A DNA stretch of 64,000 bases from positions 2,728,001 through 2,792,000 of the forward strand of contig JAFLBJ010000001.1 of NCBI GenBank assembly GCA_017303415.1. The letters run 5' to 3'. The notes under the pieces were generated by a model. The model searched no databases, was not told the DNA's origin, and was given only the letters and a program-made list of their open reading frames with translations. Of this stretch, positions 40,080-49,214 are shown piece after piece. Numbering within the stretch: the stretch's first letter is position 1; every line of letters starts with the position of its first letter. The translations under genes and the position numbers were made by a program. This stretch comes from Chitinophagales bacterium. Lineage in GTDB: Bacteria; Bacteroidota; Bacteroidia; Chitinophagales; Chitinophagaceae.

Positions 40080-40880
40080 ATGCGCATAGCCATATCCTTA
40101 CTCGCCGGATGGAGCCTGGTGGCATCGTGTAATGACCCGGGCAATGGGGGTGGAAATACCCCTGATCCTCAAAAACCGGATATTACCCGGCCCATGTCCT
40201 ATTCGATTATTAAAGAATATCCCCACGACACCGCCTTTTTTACACAAGGCCTGGTATTTCATAAAGGAGACTTTTATGAAGGAACAGGCGAACGAGGGCA
40301 TTCACGCCTCATGAAGGTAGAACTGGAAACAGGGAAAGTATTGAAACGGATCGATCTGGAACCCGAATATTTTGGCGAAGGCATTGCTACCTGGGGTGAT
40401 TCCCTGTTTCAACTGACCTGGGAAGAACATAAAGTATTTGTTTACGATATCAACACTTTTAAAAAGATCGCTGAATTCCCCATCAATACCGAAGGTTGGG
40501 GCATCACCACCGATGGCAAAGAAATGATCGTGAGTGATGGAAGCAGCAATCTTTATTTCTACGACCCTAAGACCTTCCGCTTACTCCGCACGCAAGGTGT
40601 ATATCAAAACGGAGAACTGGCCTATAACCTGAATGAACTCGAATTCATCAATGGGTATGTATATGCCAATCAATGGACCATGCCCTATATATTACGAATC
40701 GATCCTTCGAACGGACAGGTAATGGGCAAAGCGGATGTATCGGATATCTGGCAGCGGGTAAAACAGATCGACCCCCAGGTGGATGTACCCAATGGAATCG
40801 CCTACGATACGGTGACAAAGAAAATATTCATCACCGGGAAGAGATGGCCCAAGTTATTTGAGGTGCAGTTTGGAAACTAA
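40080..40880 (+). CDS. Glutaminyl-peptide cyclotransferase (bacterial/plant type)
   Basis: 266-aa five-bladed propeller enzyme that turns N-terminal Gln into pyroglutamate. It has a lipoprotein-like signal (MRIAISLLAGWSLVASC, Cys17). Family motifs are visible: AFFTQGLVFHKGDFYEGTGERGHS, YFGEGIATWGDSLFQLTW, GWGITTDGKEMIVSDGS, LNELEFINGYVYANQW and VPNGIAYDTVTKKIFITGKRWP. N-terminal pyroglutamate is common on exported Bacteroidota proteins cleaved before Gln, which fits the several AQ-type signal sites in this window. Its stop abuts an AGCTnnn heptamer array. Confidence 0.92.
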   Translation: MRIAISLLAGWSLVASCNDPGNGGGNTPDPQKPDITRPMSYSIIKEYPHDTAFFTQGLVFHKGDFYEGTGERGHSRLMKVELETGKVLKRIDLEPEYFGEGIATWGDSLFQLTWEEHKVFVYDINTFKKIAEFPINTEGWGITTDGKEMIVSDGSSNLYFYDPKTFRLLRTQGVYQNGELAYNLNELEFINGYVYANQWTMPYILRIDPSNGQVMGKADVSDIWQRVKQIDPQVDVPNGIAYDTVTKKIFITGKRWPKLFEVQFGN

Positions 40881-40881
40881 T

Positions 40882-40906
40882 AGCTAAAAGCTATCAGCTA
40901 TTCGCC
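40882..40906. repeat. AGCTnnn heptamer array between convergent stops
   Basis: Units AGCTAAA, AGCTATC, AGCTATT, then CGCC, beginning one base after the glutaminyl cyclase stop. On the minus strand it encodes the last residues (KANS) and TGA stop of the methyltransferase. The trailing CGCC also ends the array at 52015-52045. Confidence 0.85.
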
Positions 40907-41802
40907 TTTTGTTTAAAAATGTAGGTGATCGAGCTGCATTTCTCCCGGTGGAAAAATGCTTTGATATTGGAAACAAAAGCGATAAGAAAGGCCGATAGCC
41001 AGGTTGTTTTCCCACTCTTGTATTTACTACTCAACAGACTCACGTAAAACGCATCAAAATACATAGGCCGCATTTCCTGCAATAAGAACCCACGTTCTTC
41101 TAATAAATGCTTCATGCTGGACGGTGAAAAATGATGAAGGTGCCGGGGCACATCATAAGCCGCCCAATCCTTCCCATATTTTCTTGCATCATGACTGGTA
41201 TGATTGGGAACGGCAATGATCAAACGCCCTTCCGGTTTGAGCAGTTCATTAAACCGTTTTACATATCCCTCCAGGTCATGCACATGTTCCAGCACATGCC
41301 AGAGGGTGATCGCGTCATAGGTTCCAGGTGTCAATTGATATAGAGTATCCAATCCTTCGAGCTTTAACCCATTTGTGTCAAACGCAACAGCCCGCGCTTC
41401 CGCATCGGGTTCCAGGCCTGTAACCACCCATCCATTACTCTTCATTTCAGCAATAAAAAAACCGGTTCCTGCGCCAATGTCGAGGATAGCCCCCTTTTTC
41501 AATCCGGTGTATTTCTCTACCCAGCGGCGTTTCGAGCCAATGGTGTAACCCCTGACGATCTTGTACATCCGGTTGATCAACCCTTTTGAACTGTTGGTAT
41601 GTGAAATGTAGGACTCCGCCTTGTAATAAGCGCCGATACGGTCGGGCCCGGGTACATCCTGCGTAAACCGATGCCCACATTCCGTACAACCCAGGATCAA
41701 AAAATCTTCCTGGCTAACGGTATGGTCGTGAACAGAAAAAACCGGTTGAAATCCATGGCCGCCGCAAACCGGGCAGGCCGTATAATGAACCTGTGCATCC
41801 AT
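40894..41802 (-). CDS. SAM-dependent methyltransferase with N-terminal zinc ribbon
   Basis: 302-aa class I methyltransferase. The N-terminus carries two Cys pairs (CPVCGG, CTECGH) that would form a zinc ribbon. The SAM-binding motif is ILDIGAGTGFFIAEMKSNGW, followed by VTGLEPDAEARAVA (acidic end of strand 2), AITLWHVLEHVHDLEGYVKR and GRLIIAVPNH. Such proteins often modify sugars or lipids in envelope pathways; the target is unknown. It lies 30 bases after the HU-domain gene. Its C-terminus is encoded by the heptamer array. Confidence 0.85.
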   Translation of the reverse strand: MDAQVHYTACPVCGGHGFQPVFSVHDHTVSQEDFLILGCTECGHRFTQDVPGPDRIGAYYKAESYISHTNSSKGLINRMYKIVRGYTIGSKRRWVEKYTGLKKGAILDIGAGTGFFIAEMKSNGWVVTGLEPDAEARAVAFDTNGLKLEGLDTLYQLTPGTYDAITLWHVLEHVHDLEGYVKRFNELLKPEGRLIIAVPNHTSHDARKYGKDWAAYDVPRHLHHFSPSSMKHLLEERGFLLQEMRPMYFDAFYVSLLSSKYKSGKTTWLSAFLIAFVSNIKAFFHREKCSSITYIFKQKANS

Positions 41803-41832
41803 GGCCGCAAGGTAAAAGAAAATGAATAAAGA

Positions 41833-42456
41833 TCAGGGGGTTGTCTCTATGGTTTGTTCATTGCCAAAAGCAGGCGCATTCAATCCATTTTTGGAGAAAT
41901 GGTACCCTAAAAAAAGAAGGGATAGCCCCAATAATACCCAGGCAAGGATCATCGGCCAGTTGCGAGGCGTAGTTTCCTCTTCGAGCCAGGCCGTCATTTC
42001 CTCGCTGGTCTTCTCCTGGTCCCCGACAAGCATTGTATGGGAAGCATGAGCATGGATGACTTTCTCCGCTGGAACCGGACTCAAACCAAGTGGATTGATC
42101 TCCTCGGATTGAAAGGAAAGTACACCGGCCAGGTCTTTTTTAAACGCCCCTACCCCTTTCCAAATGGACTTGCGCGATTGACTCAATTCGTGTTTAAATC
42201 GATTGGCAAAACTATTCAGTGATTCAATCGCTTCACTATCCCCAATCCCTAAGGAAGAAGATAACCATTCAAATACCTGACCCGGAGATTGTTTCTCCTC
42301 TGGATCCAGCGAAAAATGATAGGTTGGCGGTAAAAACTGTTTCCCGGCTATATCGTAGGTCGCAGATTGCTGATTCACCCGCAACGTTCCCAAACCCGGT
42401 AAGGGCAGCGAACCAGTAGTGATGAGGTATTTATATAAAGTGGAGTCCAGGTTCAT
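41833..42456 (-). CDS. HU-like domain membrane protein (CCDC81-type), no SPOR domain
   Basis: 207-aa protein. Residues 1-125 resemble the paired prokaryotic HU-like domains of Bacteroidota CCDC81-type proteins: LYKYLITTGSLPLPGLGTLRV, YHFSLDPEE, VFEWLSSSLG, GVGAFKKDLAGVLSF. A charged linker follows, then one transmembrane helix (PMILAWVLLGLSLLFLGYHF, about 165-185) and a short tail. Related proteins usually continue into a periplasmic SPOR domain; here the protein ends about 20 residues after the helix. It could tether DNA or a septal protein to the membrane, but that is inference. Confidence 0.65.
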   Translation of the reverse strand: MNLDSTLYKYLITTGSLPLPGLGTLRVNQQSATYDIAGKQFLPPTYHFSLDPEEKQSPGQVFEWLSSSLGIGDSEAIESLNSFANRFKHELSQSRKSIWKGVGAFKKDLAGVLSFQSEEINPLGLSPVPAEKVIHAHASHTMLVGDQEKTSEEMTAWLEEETTPRNWPMILAWVLLGLSLLFLGYHFSKNGLNAPAFGNEQTIETTP

Positions 42457-42514
42457 TTGGCAGGCAAATTAGGGATTTCTCCACTTTTCAATTAAAACCT
42501 TTTTTAAAAGATAG

Positions 42515-44161
42515 TTACATGGCTTTTTGCGTAAAGGAGAATATGATTCCAGCCTGGAAATTGAATCCGTATACAGGATATTGGTTCCAGCGCTGATATT
42601 CATTATTGAATAGATTATTGAATTGAGCCCAGAAGTTCAGGCTTTTTGAAAAACGAAACTCCAGACCCGAACTCAGGTCAAAGGCTCCCTTCAATTTATC
42701 GGCAGGTCCGGGTTGCGTCTGGTATTGGGGTCCGCTCCAGGCAAACAGATCGGTCTTTAACCAAAGGTCCTTTAACACCTGCAATCGCATGGCTGCCTTT
42801 ACTTCCAACGGCAATAATCCCCAGGCCTTTTCATTTACTGTGAGTTTGGAATACTGGTTCAAGGTCATTCCAGCCAAAAGCGAAAACCGCTCCTGAACAG
42901 AGTAACCCACTTCTGCACCGAAATGCAATACATTCATGCTGGGTTCATACACTGTGTAAAATGATTTCCCATCAACCTTATCATTCACAAACAGGGGTTG
43001 ATTCTTGATCCGGTTGAAACCAACTTTAGCACTATAGGAAAAATGATCACCCACCGAACCTTTGAATCCGGCATAGCGTTCATCAATTGCCGAGTTCAAC
43101 AACTGATCAGGCACATACAACCAGGGGTTCTGCGAAGCCAGGTATTGATAAGAGGTCTTACGCAGGTATCCGATCCAACCAGCCTGGAAGGTAAACCGTT
43201 GGTCTTCGGTACCCACTTCGGCAGTGATATTCGGAAACATTCTAAAACTCTTGTTATCCCAGGATGGACGTATACCCGCCTGGATATTGATATTGGGTGT
43301 TTTGAACAGAACCGCCGGTGAAATATAATACAAGGTGTTGTTGATCGCGTCCTTGCCATTGGGTTTCAACCGGGTCAGATCAAAGGTGATACCGAGGTTG
43401 ACGGCAAATACCTTTCCGATGGTCTTTTGCAAAGGAAGATTGAGAAAGGTATTGCTCTCTGTGGTTTTATGGTTGTCGGTAAAGATGTCGATCCGCAGAT
43501 CCGGATTATAGGATATCCCGTATTCGGTCTTGTGGATGTTATGAAAACCGATCGCTCCGGATATGGTCTGGAAGCGGTTGCGTATGGAATCTTTATCAAA
43601 TGTCAGGGTAGAAGGAAGGTATCCGTATTTATTATACCGCTCCTGTTCCATGCCTAATTTTGCATTCCATTCTATACTCTTTGCTGTCTGAAAGAAACCA
43701 CTCAGGATTGCACGGGTATTGGAGAAATCCTGAAAATCCCGTTTTCCTTCTGCCGCCAGGTGTTTGGCATAGATATTCAAACCAGCGGTCTTGCCATCAC
43801 CAAAGGAGAAACCTGCTTCCACCAACGGTGATTTAAGACTCCCGAATCCAGCCTTAATATAGCTGCTGTTATCCCATCGTCCGCCCGAATCGATATCCAT
43901 GGCAAGGGGTTGCAAGGTCCCGGGTTGGTAGGCAAACAACAGATTCTGGTTGGGGATATTATAATTCAAAACCGGCCGGGTCGTGTCATTGGGGGCCGGA
44001 GATGGATTAAAATTGATCTTCGCTGATTCTTTCAGCACTGGCTTGAATTCAGATAGGATATCAACCGATTTCTTTTTGGTGGTATCCTGCGCCGATGCGG
44101 GAATAGCCATGGCCATTCCTGAAAAAATTACGATCGTGTAGAGGAGGGAGCCCTTCGTCAT
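42515..44161 (-). CDS. Outer-membrane beta-barrel, TonB-receptor-like, without plug
   Basis: 548-aa protein with signal peptide ending PASAQ. It is composed of alternating strands with aromatic girdles (SYIKAGFGSLKSPLVEAGFSF, FGAEVGYSVQERFSLLAGMT) and ends in a typical barrel strand, FNFQAGIIFSFTQKAM. No TonB box or plug domain is visible, so it is TonB-receptor-like only in its barrel. It is 30 bases downstream of the 1010-aa TPR gene; the pair probably works together at the outer membrane. Function unknown. Confidence 0.7.
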   Translation of the reverse strand: MTKGSLLYTIVIFSGMAMAIPASAQDTTKKKSVDILSEFKPVLKESAKINFNPSPAPNDTTRPVLNYNIPNQNLLFAYQPGTLQPLAMDIDSGGRWDNSSYIKAGFGSLKSPLVEAGFSFGDGKTAGLNIYAKHLAAEGKRDFQDFSNTRAILSGFFQTAKSIEWNAKLGMEQERYNKYGYLPSTLTFDKDSIRNRFQTISGAIGFHNIHKTEYGISYNPDLRIDIFTDNHKTTESNTFLNLPLQKTIGKVFAVNLGITFDLTRLKPNGKDAINNTLYYISPAVLFKTPNINIQAGIRPSWDNKSFRMFPNITAEVGTEDQRFTFQAGWIGYLRKTSYQYLASQNPWLYVPDQLLNSAIDERYAGFKGSVGDHFSYSAKVGFNRIKNQPLFVNDKVDGKSFYTVYEPSMNVLHFGAEVGYSVQERFSLLAGMTLNQYSKLTVNEKAWGLLPLEVKAAMRLQVLKDLWLKTDLFAWSGPQYQTQPGPADKLKGAFDLSSGLEFRFSKSLNFWAQFNNLFNNEYQRWNQYPVYGFNFQAGIIFSFTQKAM

Positions 44162-44191
44162 AGGTATTTCTTGAATGCGTTTTTACTTAAA

Positions 44192-47100
44192 TTATCCGTT
44201 CACTTTGCTTTCCAATTGTTCTTCTTCCATCACTTTGGTCAATTTGGTCTGAGCCTCGGTTTTGAGGTCAGGGTTCAGGCTATTGTCCACAATGCTTTGG
44301 AAGGTCGCTTTGGCATTGAAATAATCCTTCTGTTTAAAAAATACATCGCCCAGTAATATATAGGCTTTGGTGACCCAATAATCATAGGAACCAGATTTAT
44401 TGATCACTTCAAAAGCGGCCTTCTCCGCGTCACCCAGTCTGTTCAGGGCCAGCCAGCTGTTTGCGATCTCATATCGGGCCTCGGCAGCCAGAGCAGCTTT
44501 GTTGAGGGATACAACGGACTTATAATTTGCAATAGCGAGATCATATTGCCGGTTTACCTGATAGGATTTGGCAATAGCCATATTCGCCAGGGTCTTGTCA
44601 TCTGTGCTACTCCCCTTTTCATTCACCAGTTCCTTGGCATTATCCAACGCTTCGGTCCATTTCTCCAATTGGTATTGGCTGCGGAGTAAGCCACGCATGG
44701 CTTCCAATTTATTCTCCTGATTGCTGGCCAGTTCCTTCAATTGTTTGAAGTAGGTCTCCGATTGCGCATAGTTCTTTAACTCAAAGAAAGAGATACGCGA
44801 TAATTGCAGCACGCTGGCTTCTGCATATTGATTGGGAGCGCGCTCTGCTACGTAATCAAAACGGCTGATCGCTTCGGGCCATTTCTTCCGGTCGGCATAT
44901 ATGCCGGCGCTGTAAAAATTGGCCTCAAGGGCATGGGCGCCTGTCGGGAACCGTTGCAGATAGGTACCAAAGGAATTTAACGCAGCATCCTTATTGCCAT
45001 TGGCATATTGTATCTCTGCCGCAGCCCAGGTCAGGGAATCTTCTGTGCTAACACTCAGTGGTCGTCCTGCCTGACGCATAAACCCGGCAAATTCATCCGG
45101 CTGTCCCTGCTCCACATAGATGGCGCGGATATTCCCGATCGCATCTTCCGCTTCCTGTGTATTGGGATAGGTGGACACCAGCTTTTTATAGCGGGTCAGC
45201 GCCTCATTGTTATTATTGACATTATAAAAGGCATTTCCCGATTTCAGGTAGGCCTGTGGTTTGAATCGTTCATCATTTCCACTGATCAATTTGTCGAGAT
45301 AAGGAATGGCTTCGCTAAAACGTTCATCGGATAAGTAAGCATTAGCGATCTCAAGGTTTGCATCGTTTACCAACCCTGAACGCGGGAATTTCCGGGTAAG
45401 GTTATTCATCAGCTTCACCTTTTCCGATGTGTTTTTCACACCGGCCAGCATTGCCAGTTGAAAGGTTGCATAATCCTCCGCGGGCCAGGAATACTTGATC
45501 ACATTATCATACATGGGTTTGGCCTTGTTGTAATTCCTTTCCATATAATAGCAATCTGCTGTCCGCAGATAGGCATCCTGGGTCAAAGGATCTGAATTCA
45601 ACGCGGGATTTTTGGACAAGGATTCAAAGAAGGTAAGTGCCACCGGATAATTCTCCTTTCTCAGGTAGCAATATCCCAGGTTATACCGAACTGTATTAGC
45701 ATTGGCCTCTCCATTGGTCGGGGCTCCGGCATCTTTATACCCATTATAAAACCGAATGGCATTATCCAGGTCATTGTTGCGATAAGCGATCTCCCCTTTC
45801 CAGAATTGTACATAGGGCAATACCCGTTCATTGTTGGGTGCCTTGAGTGCTTTGTCCAGCAGTGTATTGGCTTCGGCCAACTGTCCGTCATTGATCAATT
45901 CAGTGGCACGACCAAAAAGTATCTGGGGATAGAATCTTTTTGCATTGGGAGTTGGGTTCGACATACCTTCCAATAACACGAGGGCATCGCGATAATTATT
46001 GGTGTTGGCCAATACCCCTACCAGCAATTCTCTGGCCTCGGGGGTATAAGTCGATTGAGGGTAATCAGCAAGAAAGGATTGAAGGCTTTTTAATGCCTCA
46101 TCCTGATATCCCAATTCATAGGAAAGCTTGGCATATTGGTAGCGGGAGATTTCTTTTTGCGAGGCATTGCTGCTATTGGAGGCACAAAACAGGAACGCAC
46201 TCCGGGCATTTGCCTTTTCCCCTGTTTTGAGATAGGAATCACCCAACAGATACATGGCATGCTGGCTGAGTGAATCTTCCTTTCCGCCCAGTTGCTTGAA
46301 CCCTTCAATGGCTTTCTTGTAGTTTTTCCCCTGATAATAGGAATAAGAAAGTTCATAGAGGTTCTCCCGCGTCACTTTGCTGGTTCCGGCCACATAGGAC
46401 TCTAAATAAGGCAGGGCCTTGGCATATTCCTTTTTCTCGAAATAGGCATGCCCTAACAATTGTTTCAGTTCAAGGTCATAATACTGGGAATTGCCTGACT
46501 TGATCTTGTTTTCAGCATAGGCCAGGGCTTCATCCTTTTTACCCTGGATGTAATAGATCTGGGCGATATAATAGGGAACTACCTGTGCATATTGTTTCTC
46601 ATTTTCCACGATCCGGAAGCTTTGTAATGCTTCGTTGTAGTTTCTGTCGCGAAAAGCAAGAAATCCATAATAGTAATTCGCATCGATATAGTTTGGATCA
46701 TCCTTTAATACCCGCACGGTATTGAATAAAGGCTTGGCCTGATTGAATCGCTGCAGCGTGAAGTAAGAATACCCCTGGTGAAATTTCATATCCGCGATCT
46801 CGCGGTTGCTCAGGTTGGCTATTCCGGCCTGCTCATACAGTTGTACCGCCGTTGCAAATTCCTGCTTGCGGTAATGGTACTCTGCTAAATGAAATCCTAA
46901 CTGCTGGATCCGGGGATTGTTCTTCTCCAGGTCGATGTAATCGCGGGCCATATCTACGGCCCTGTCCTCATTTTGTTTGAGGGCACATACCGTGAAATAG
47001 TATTTCACCTCCTGCGACATGATCGCTTCATTGGCCCGGACGGATTCGGTCAATCCCGATTCCAATTCCTTTAACAACGGATATGCCAGGCTGTATTGTT

Positions 47101-47224
47101 CTTTCTGAAAGAGGTCCTTGGCCAACTTGAATTTTTCTTGCGGATCAGCATTTACTGCTGTCTGTTGTCCATGCACCAAAAGGCCAGTAAATATGGCCGT
47201 AAATAAGAGGCTGATTTGCTTCAT
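44192..47224 (-). CDS. Large secreted TPR protein
   Basis: Predicted 1010-aa periplasmic protein with signal peptide (MKQISLLFTAIFTGLLVHGQ). It then consists almost entirely of helical repeats of the TPR type (for example YHYRKQEFATAVQLYEQAGI, NAKATFQSIVDNSL, AIRFYNGYKDAG), about 25-28 repeats by eye. ATG 47224 is chosen over the longer frame because it starts the signal peptide and follows a TATCTTTC box. Such long TPR solenoids scaffold envelope machines, including T9SS and gliding factors; no specific assignment is possible. Co-transcribed with the barrel gene. Confidence 0.8.
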   Translation of the reverse strand: MKQISLLFTAIFTGLLVHGQQTAVNADPQEKFKLAKDLFQKEQYSLAYPLLKELESGLTESVRANEAIMSQEVKYYFTVCALKQNEDRAVDMARDYIDLEKNNPRIQQLGFHLAEYHYRKQEFATAVQLYEQAGIANLSNREIADMKFHQGYSYFTLQRFNQAKPLFNTVRVLKDDPNYIDANYYYGFLAFRDRNYNEALQSFRIVENEKQYAQVVPYYIAQIYYIQGKKDEALAYAENKIKSGNSQYYDLELKQLLGHAYFEKKEYAKALPYLESYVAGTSKVTRENLYELSYSYYQGKNYKKAIEGFKQLGGKEDSLSQHAMYLLGDSYLKTGEKANARSAFLFCASNSSNASQKEISRYQYAKLSYELGYQDEALKSLQSFLADYPQSTYTPEARELLVGVLANTNNYRDALVLLEGMSNPTPNAKRFYPQILFGRATELINDGQLAEANTLLDKALKAPNNERVLPYVQFWKGEIAYRNNDLDNAIRFYNGYKDAGAPTNGEANANTVRYNLGYCYLRKENYPVALTFFESLSKNPALNSDPLTQDAYLRTADCYYMERNYNKAKPMYDNVIKYSWPAEDYATFQLAMLAGVKNTSEKVKLMNNLTRKFPRSGLVNDANLEIANAYLSDERFSEAIPYLDKLISGNDERFKPQAYLKSGNAFYNVNNNNEALTRYKKLVSTYPNTQEAEDAIGNIRAIYVEQGQPDEFAGFMRQAGRPLSVSTEDSLTWAAAEIQYANGNKDAALNSFGTYLQRFPTGAHALEANFYSAGIYADRKKWPEAISRFDYVAERAPNQYAEASVLQLSRISFFELKNYAQSETYFKQLKELASNQENKLEAMRGLLRSQYQLEKWTEALDNAKELVNEKGSSTDDKTLANMAIAKSYQVNRQYDLAIANYKSVVSLNKAALAAEARYEIANSWLALNRLGDAEKAAFEVINKSGSYDYWVTKAYILLGDVFFKQKDYFNAKATFQSIVDNSLNPDLKTEAQTKLTKVMEEEQLESKVNG

Positions 47225-47245
47225 GCTGGATGTCCTTTTACCGTT

Positions 47246-47253
47246 GAAAGATA
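47246..47253 (-). promoter_or_regulatory. -7 box TATCTTTC, TPR gene
   Basis: One mismatch to TAnnTTTG, 21 bases before ATG 47224, which supports that start. Confidence 0.4.
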
Positions 47254-47380
47254 AACGTCGTAAATATTCAAAATATTTCTTCCGTATCCAAAGTTCGTTC
47301 CAAACAGGTGTGGAAAAGTGATTTAAGACCAATGATTTAACATAGTTTTGGGTAAAGGTGGTAAATTGCGGGGTATAATT

Positions 47381-47791
47381 ATGAAAAAACTATTTTCCAC
47401 CAAGTACACCGACCTTTCTTTTAACAGCATGATGTTTCTTTTGCGGGCGGGATTTGGCACTTTACTCTTTTTACAACATGGGCTTCCAAAGCTGATGGAT
47501 TTTGCGGAAAGAAAGGATCGTTTCTTTGATCCTTTTGGGGTTGGCCCCACGGCGAGTCTGATCCTGGTAATCTTTGCCGAGGTATTTTGTTCCTTATTTC
47601 TGGTACTGGGGCTGTTTACGCGACTATCTGCCTTTATACTGGTCGTTCTTTTCCTGGTCATTGTATTTATGGCACACCGCAACAGCCCGCTTTCCAAGAT
47701 GGAAGACGCCTTGCTATTTCTCTTTGTTTTCGCCGGAATATTGCTTTGCGGACCGGGAAAATGGAGTATTGACAACCTAATTGGCAAATAA
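47381..47791 (+). CDS. DoxX family membrane protein
   Basis: 136-aa protein with four hydrophobic helices. The family hallmark in helix 1 is MMFLLRAGFGTLLFLQHGLPKLMDF. Then come LILVIFAEVFCSLFLVLGLFTRLSAFILVVLFLVIVFMAH and a last helix LLFLFVFAGILLCGPGKWSID. DoxX proteins are loosely linked to redox or thiosulfate metabolism; the function here is unknown. Start at ATG 47381; the longer frame adds an unlikely hydrophilic piece. The TAATG overlap with the thioesterase start shows translational coupling. Confidence 0.82.
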   Translation: MKKLFSTKYTDLSFNSMMFLLRAGFGTLLFLQHGLPKLMDFAERKDRFFDPFGVGPTASLILVIFAEVFCSLFLVLGLFTRLSAFILVVLFLVIVFMAHRNSPLSKMEDALLFLFVFAGILLCGPGKWSIDNLIGK

Positions 47792-48201
47792 TGTTCACAT
47801 CCAGTACGAATATCCGTGTTCGGTATGCCGAAACCGATCAGATGGGGGTAGTTTACCACAGCAATTATTTTCCGTATTTTGAATCCGCCCGGGCGGAAGC
47901 GATCCGGGAACTGGGATTCACTTATGCGGATATGGAAAAGGAAGGGGTCATCATGCCGATCATCGATGTTCACGCACGATTTATCCGACCGGCCCTGTAC
48001 GATGACCTCCTCACTATCCGTACCACCTTAAAGGAATTACCGGTTCACCATAAGATCGAGTTTCACCACGAGGTATTCAACGAAAAGGAGGAATTGCTGA
48101 CCACCGCCACGATCATTCTTTATTTCATGGATAAAAAAGAAATGAGGAAAACGACCATGCCGGAGGCCCTGCGAAAAACCCTCGAACCTTATTTTCAATG
48201 A
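47791..48201 (+). CDS. Acyl-CoA thioesterase, YbgC/FadM family
   Basis: 136-aa hot-dog-fold protein. The catalytic signature is VRYAETDQMGVVYHSNYFPYFESAR (Asp17 in ETDQMG, Tyr-His following). HHKIEFHHEVFNEKEELLTTATIILYFMD forms the long central strands. The family hydrolyses short acyl-CoA or 4-hydroxybenzoyl-CoA; in Tol-Pal clusters it is called YbgC, but no tol genes are here. Start and stop overlap the neighbours (TAATG before, ATGA after), so the three genes form a tight operon. Confidence 0.9.
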   Translation: MFTSSTNIRVRYAETDQMGVVYHSNYFPYFESARAEAIRELGFTYADMEKEGVIMPIIDVHARFIRPALYDDLLTIRTTLKELPVHHKIEFHHEVFNEKEELLTTATIILYFMDKKEMRKTTMPEALRKTLEPYFQ

Positions 48202-49214
48202 GCCAGGAACCTTTGTTACCTTCTTCATTTGACCCCGATCCTTCTCCAGACAATGGGCCAGAGGAACAGGCTTTGCCCTTTCCTCCAAGACCTGTATTGG
48301 ATGACCAATCGACCAATGTGTGGGTGAAATCCCTGAGTTCGCTCGCGCTTTACCTCGTTGTGGGTTATGTCATTTTTCAGGATTGGAAACTTTTATTGAT
48401 CATCACCGGCATCGTGATCTTTCATGAACTGGGGCATTTCCTGGCCATGAAGGTGTTTAACTACAAAGAACTCGGAATATTCTTTATCCCTTTACTGGGC
48501 GCCTATGCCTCCGGAACCAAACATGAAGTGTCGCAAAGACAGGCCATTATCATCCTGCTGGCTGGTCCGCTTCCGGGTATACTTCTCGGGATCGTGATGT
48601 TTTTGTTTCAAGATCATTTCCATCATCCCCTGCTTCCAATGACGGCTACCTTGCTCCTGTTCCTGAACCTGCTCAATCTGCTGCCGATCTACCCGTTGGA
48701 TGGTGGGCAGATCCTTCACCGACTTTTTTTAGATGAAAAAAATATCATCGGCCGCACCTTCATGATCCTTTCGGCCTTGTTCATGATCTGGTTCGACTGG
48801 AGTTATATTTATCCCAGCTCCCTGCTGGCCTTTGTGTTGCTATTGTACTTTCCAATCAATATCCTGCTTCGGTTGAAAGCGGATATTGATAATGATAAAC
48901 TGATAAAAAAGATCGAAGCCGATGGTGTTGACCTCAATGTGGATTATGAGGAAATATCAGATGAAGGTTACTGGAAAATGCGCAATGTCTTTATCAAACA
49001 TCACCCTGACCTGAAGGATATTCCTCCAGCCCCACCATACCAGTATGCCAACCGGGAAGATAAGGTGATCACCACCATGCAGGGTATGTTGCAGCGGCTC
49101 ATCATCATGGACCTGAGTATAGTGGAAAAAATCGCTATTATTCTGCTCTGGATCGGATGCTTTGCTGCACCCATTCTGATGCATCTGAAGGTCAATCTTT
49201 TTCAGACCTTATAA
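48198..49214 (+). CDS. Site-2 protease family (M50) membrane metalloprotease
   Basis: 338-aa protein with an acidic, Pro-rich cytoplasmic N-terminus (about 1-45), then about six transmembrane helices. The zinc motif HELGH is at residues 76-80 (IVIFHELGHFLAM). The second motif is NLLPIYPLDGGQIL near 165-178 (NxxPxxxLDGG, Asp ligand). A soluble domain of about 80 residues and a final helix follow. These proteases cut transmembrane segments, for example anti-sigma factors. There is no PDZ domain, unlike RseP. Stop overlap with the minus-strand PBP4 gene is zero bases (adjacent). Confidence 0.88.
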   Translation: MSQEPLLPSSFDPDPSPDNGPEEQALPFPPRPVLDDQSTNVWVKSLSSLALYLVVGYVIFQDWKLLLIITGIVIFHELGHFLAMKVFNYKELGIFFIPLLGAYASGTKHEVSQRQAIIILLAGPLPGILLGIVMFLFQDHFHHPLLPMTATLLLFLNLLNLLPIYPLDGGQILHRLFLDEKNIIGRTFMILSALFMIWFDWSYIYPSSLLAFVLLLYFPINILLRLKADIDNDKLIKKIEADGVDLNVDYEEISDEGYWKMRNVFIKHHPDLKDIPPAPPYQYANREDKVITTMQGMLQRLIIMDLSIVEKIAIILLWIGCFAAPILMHLKVNLFQTL

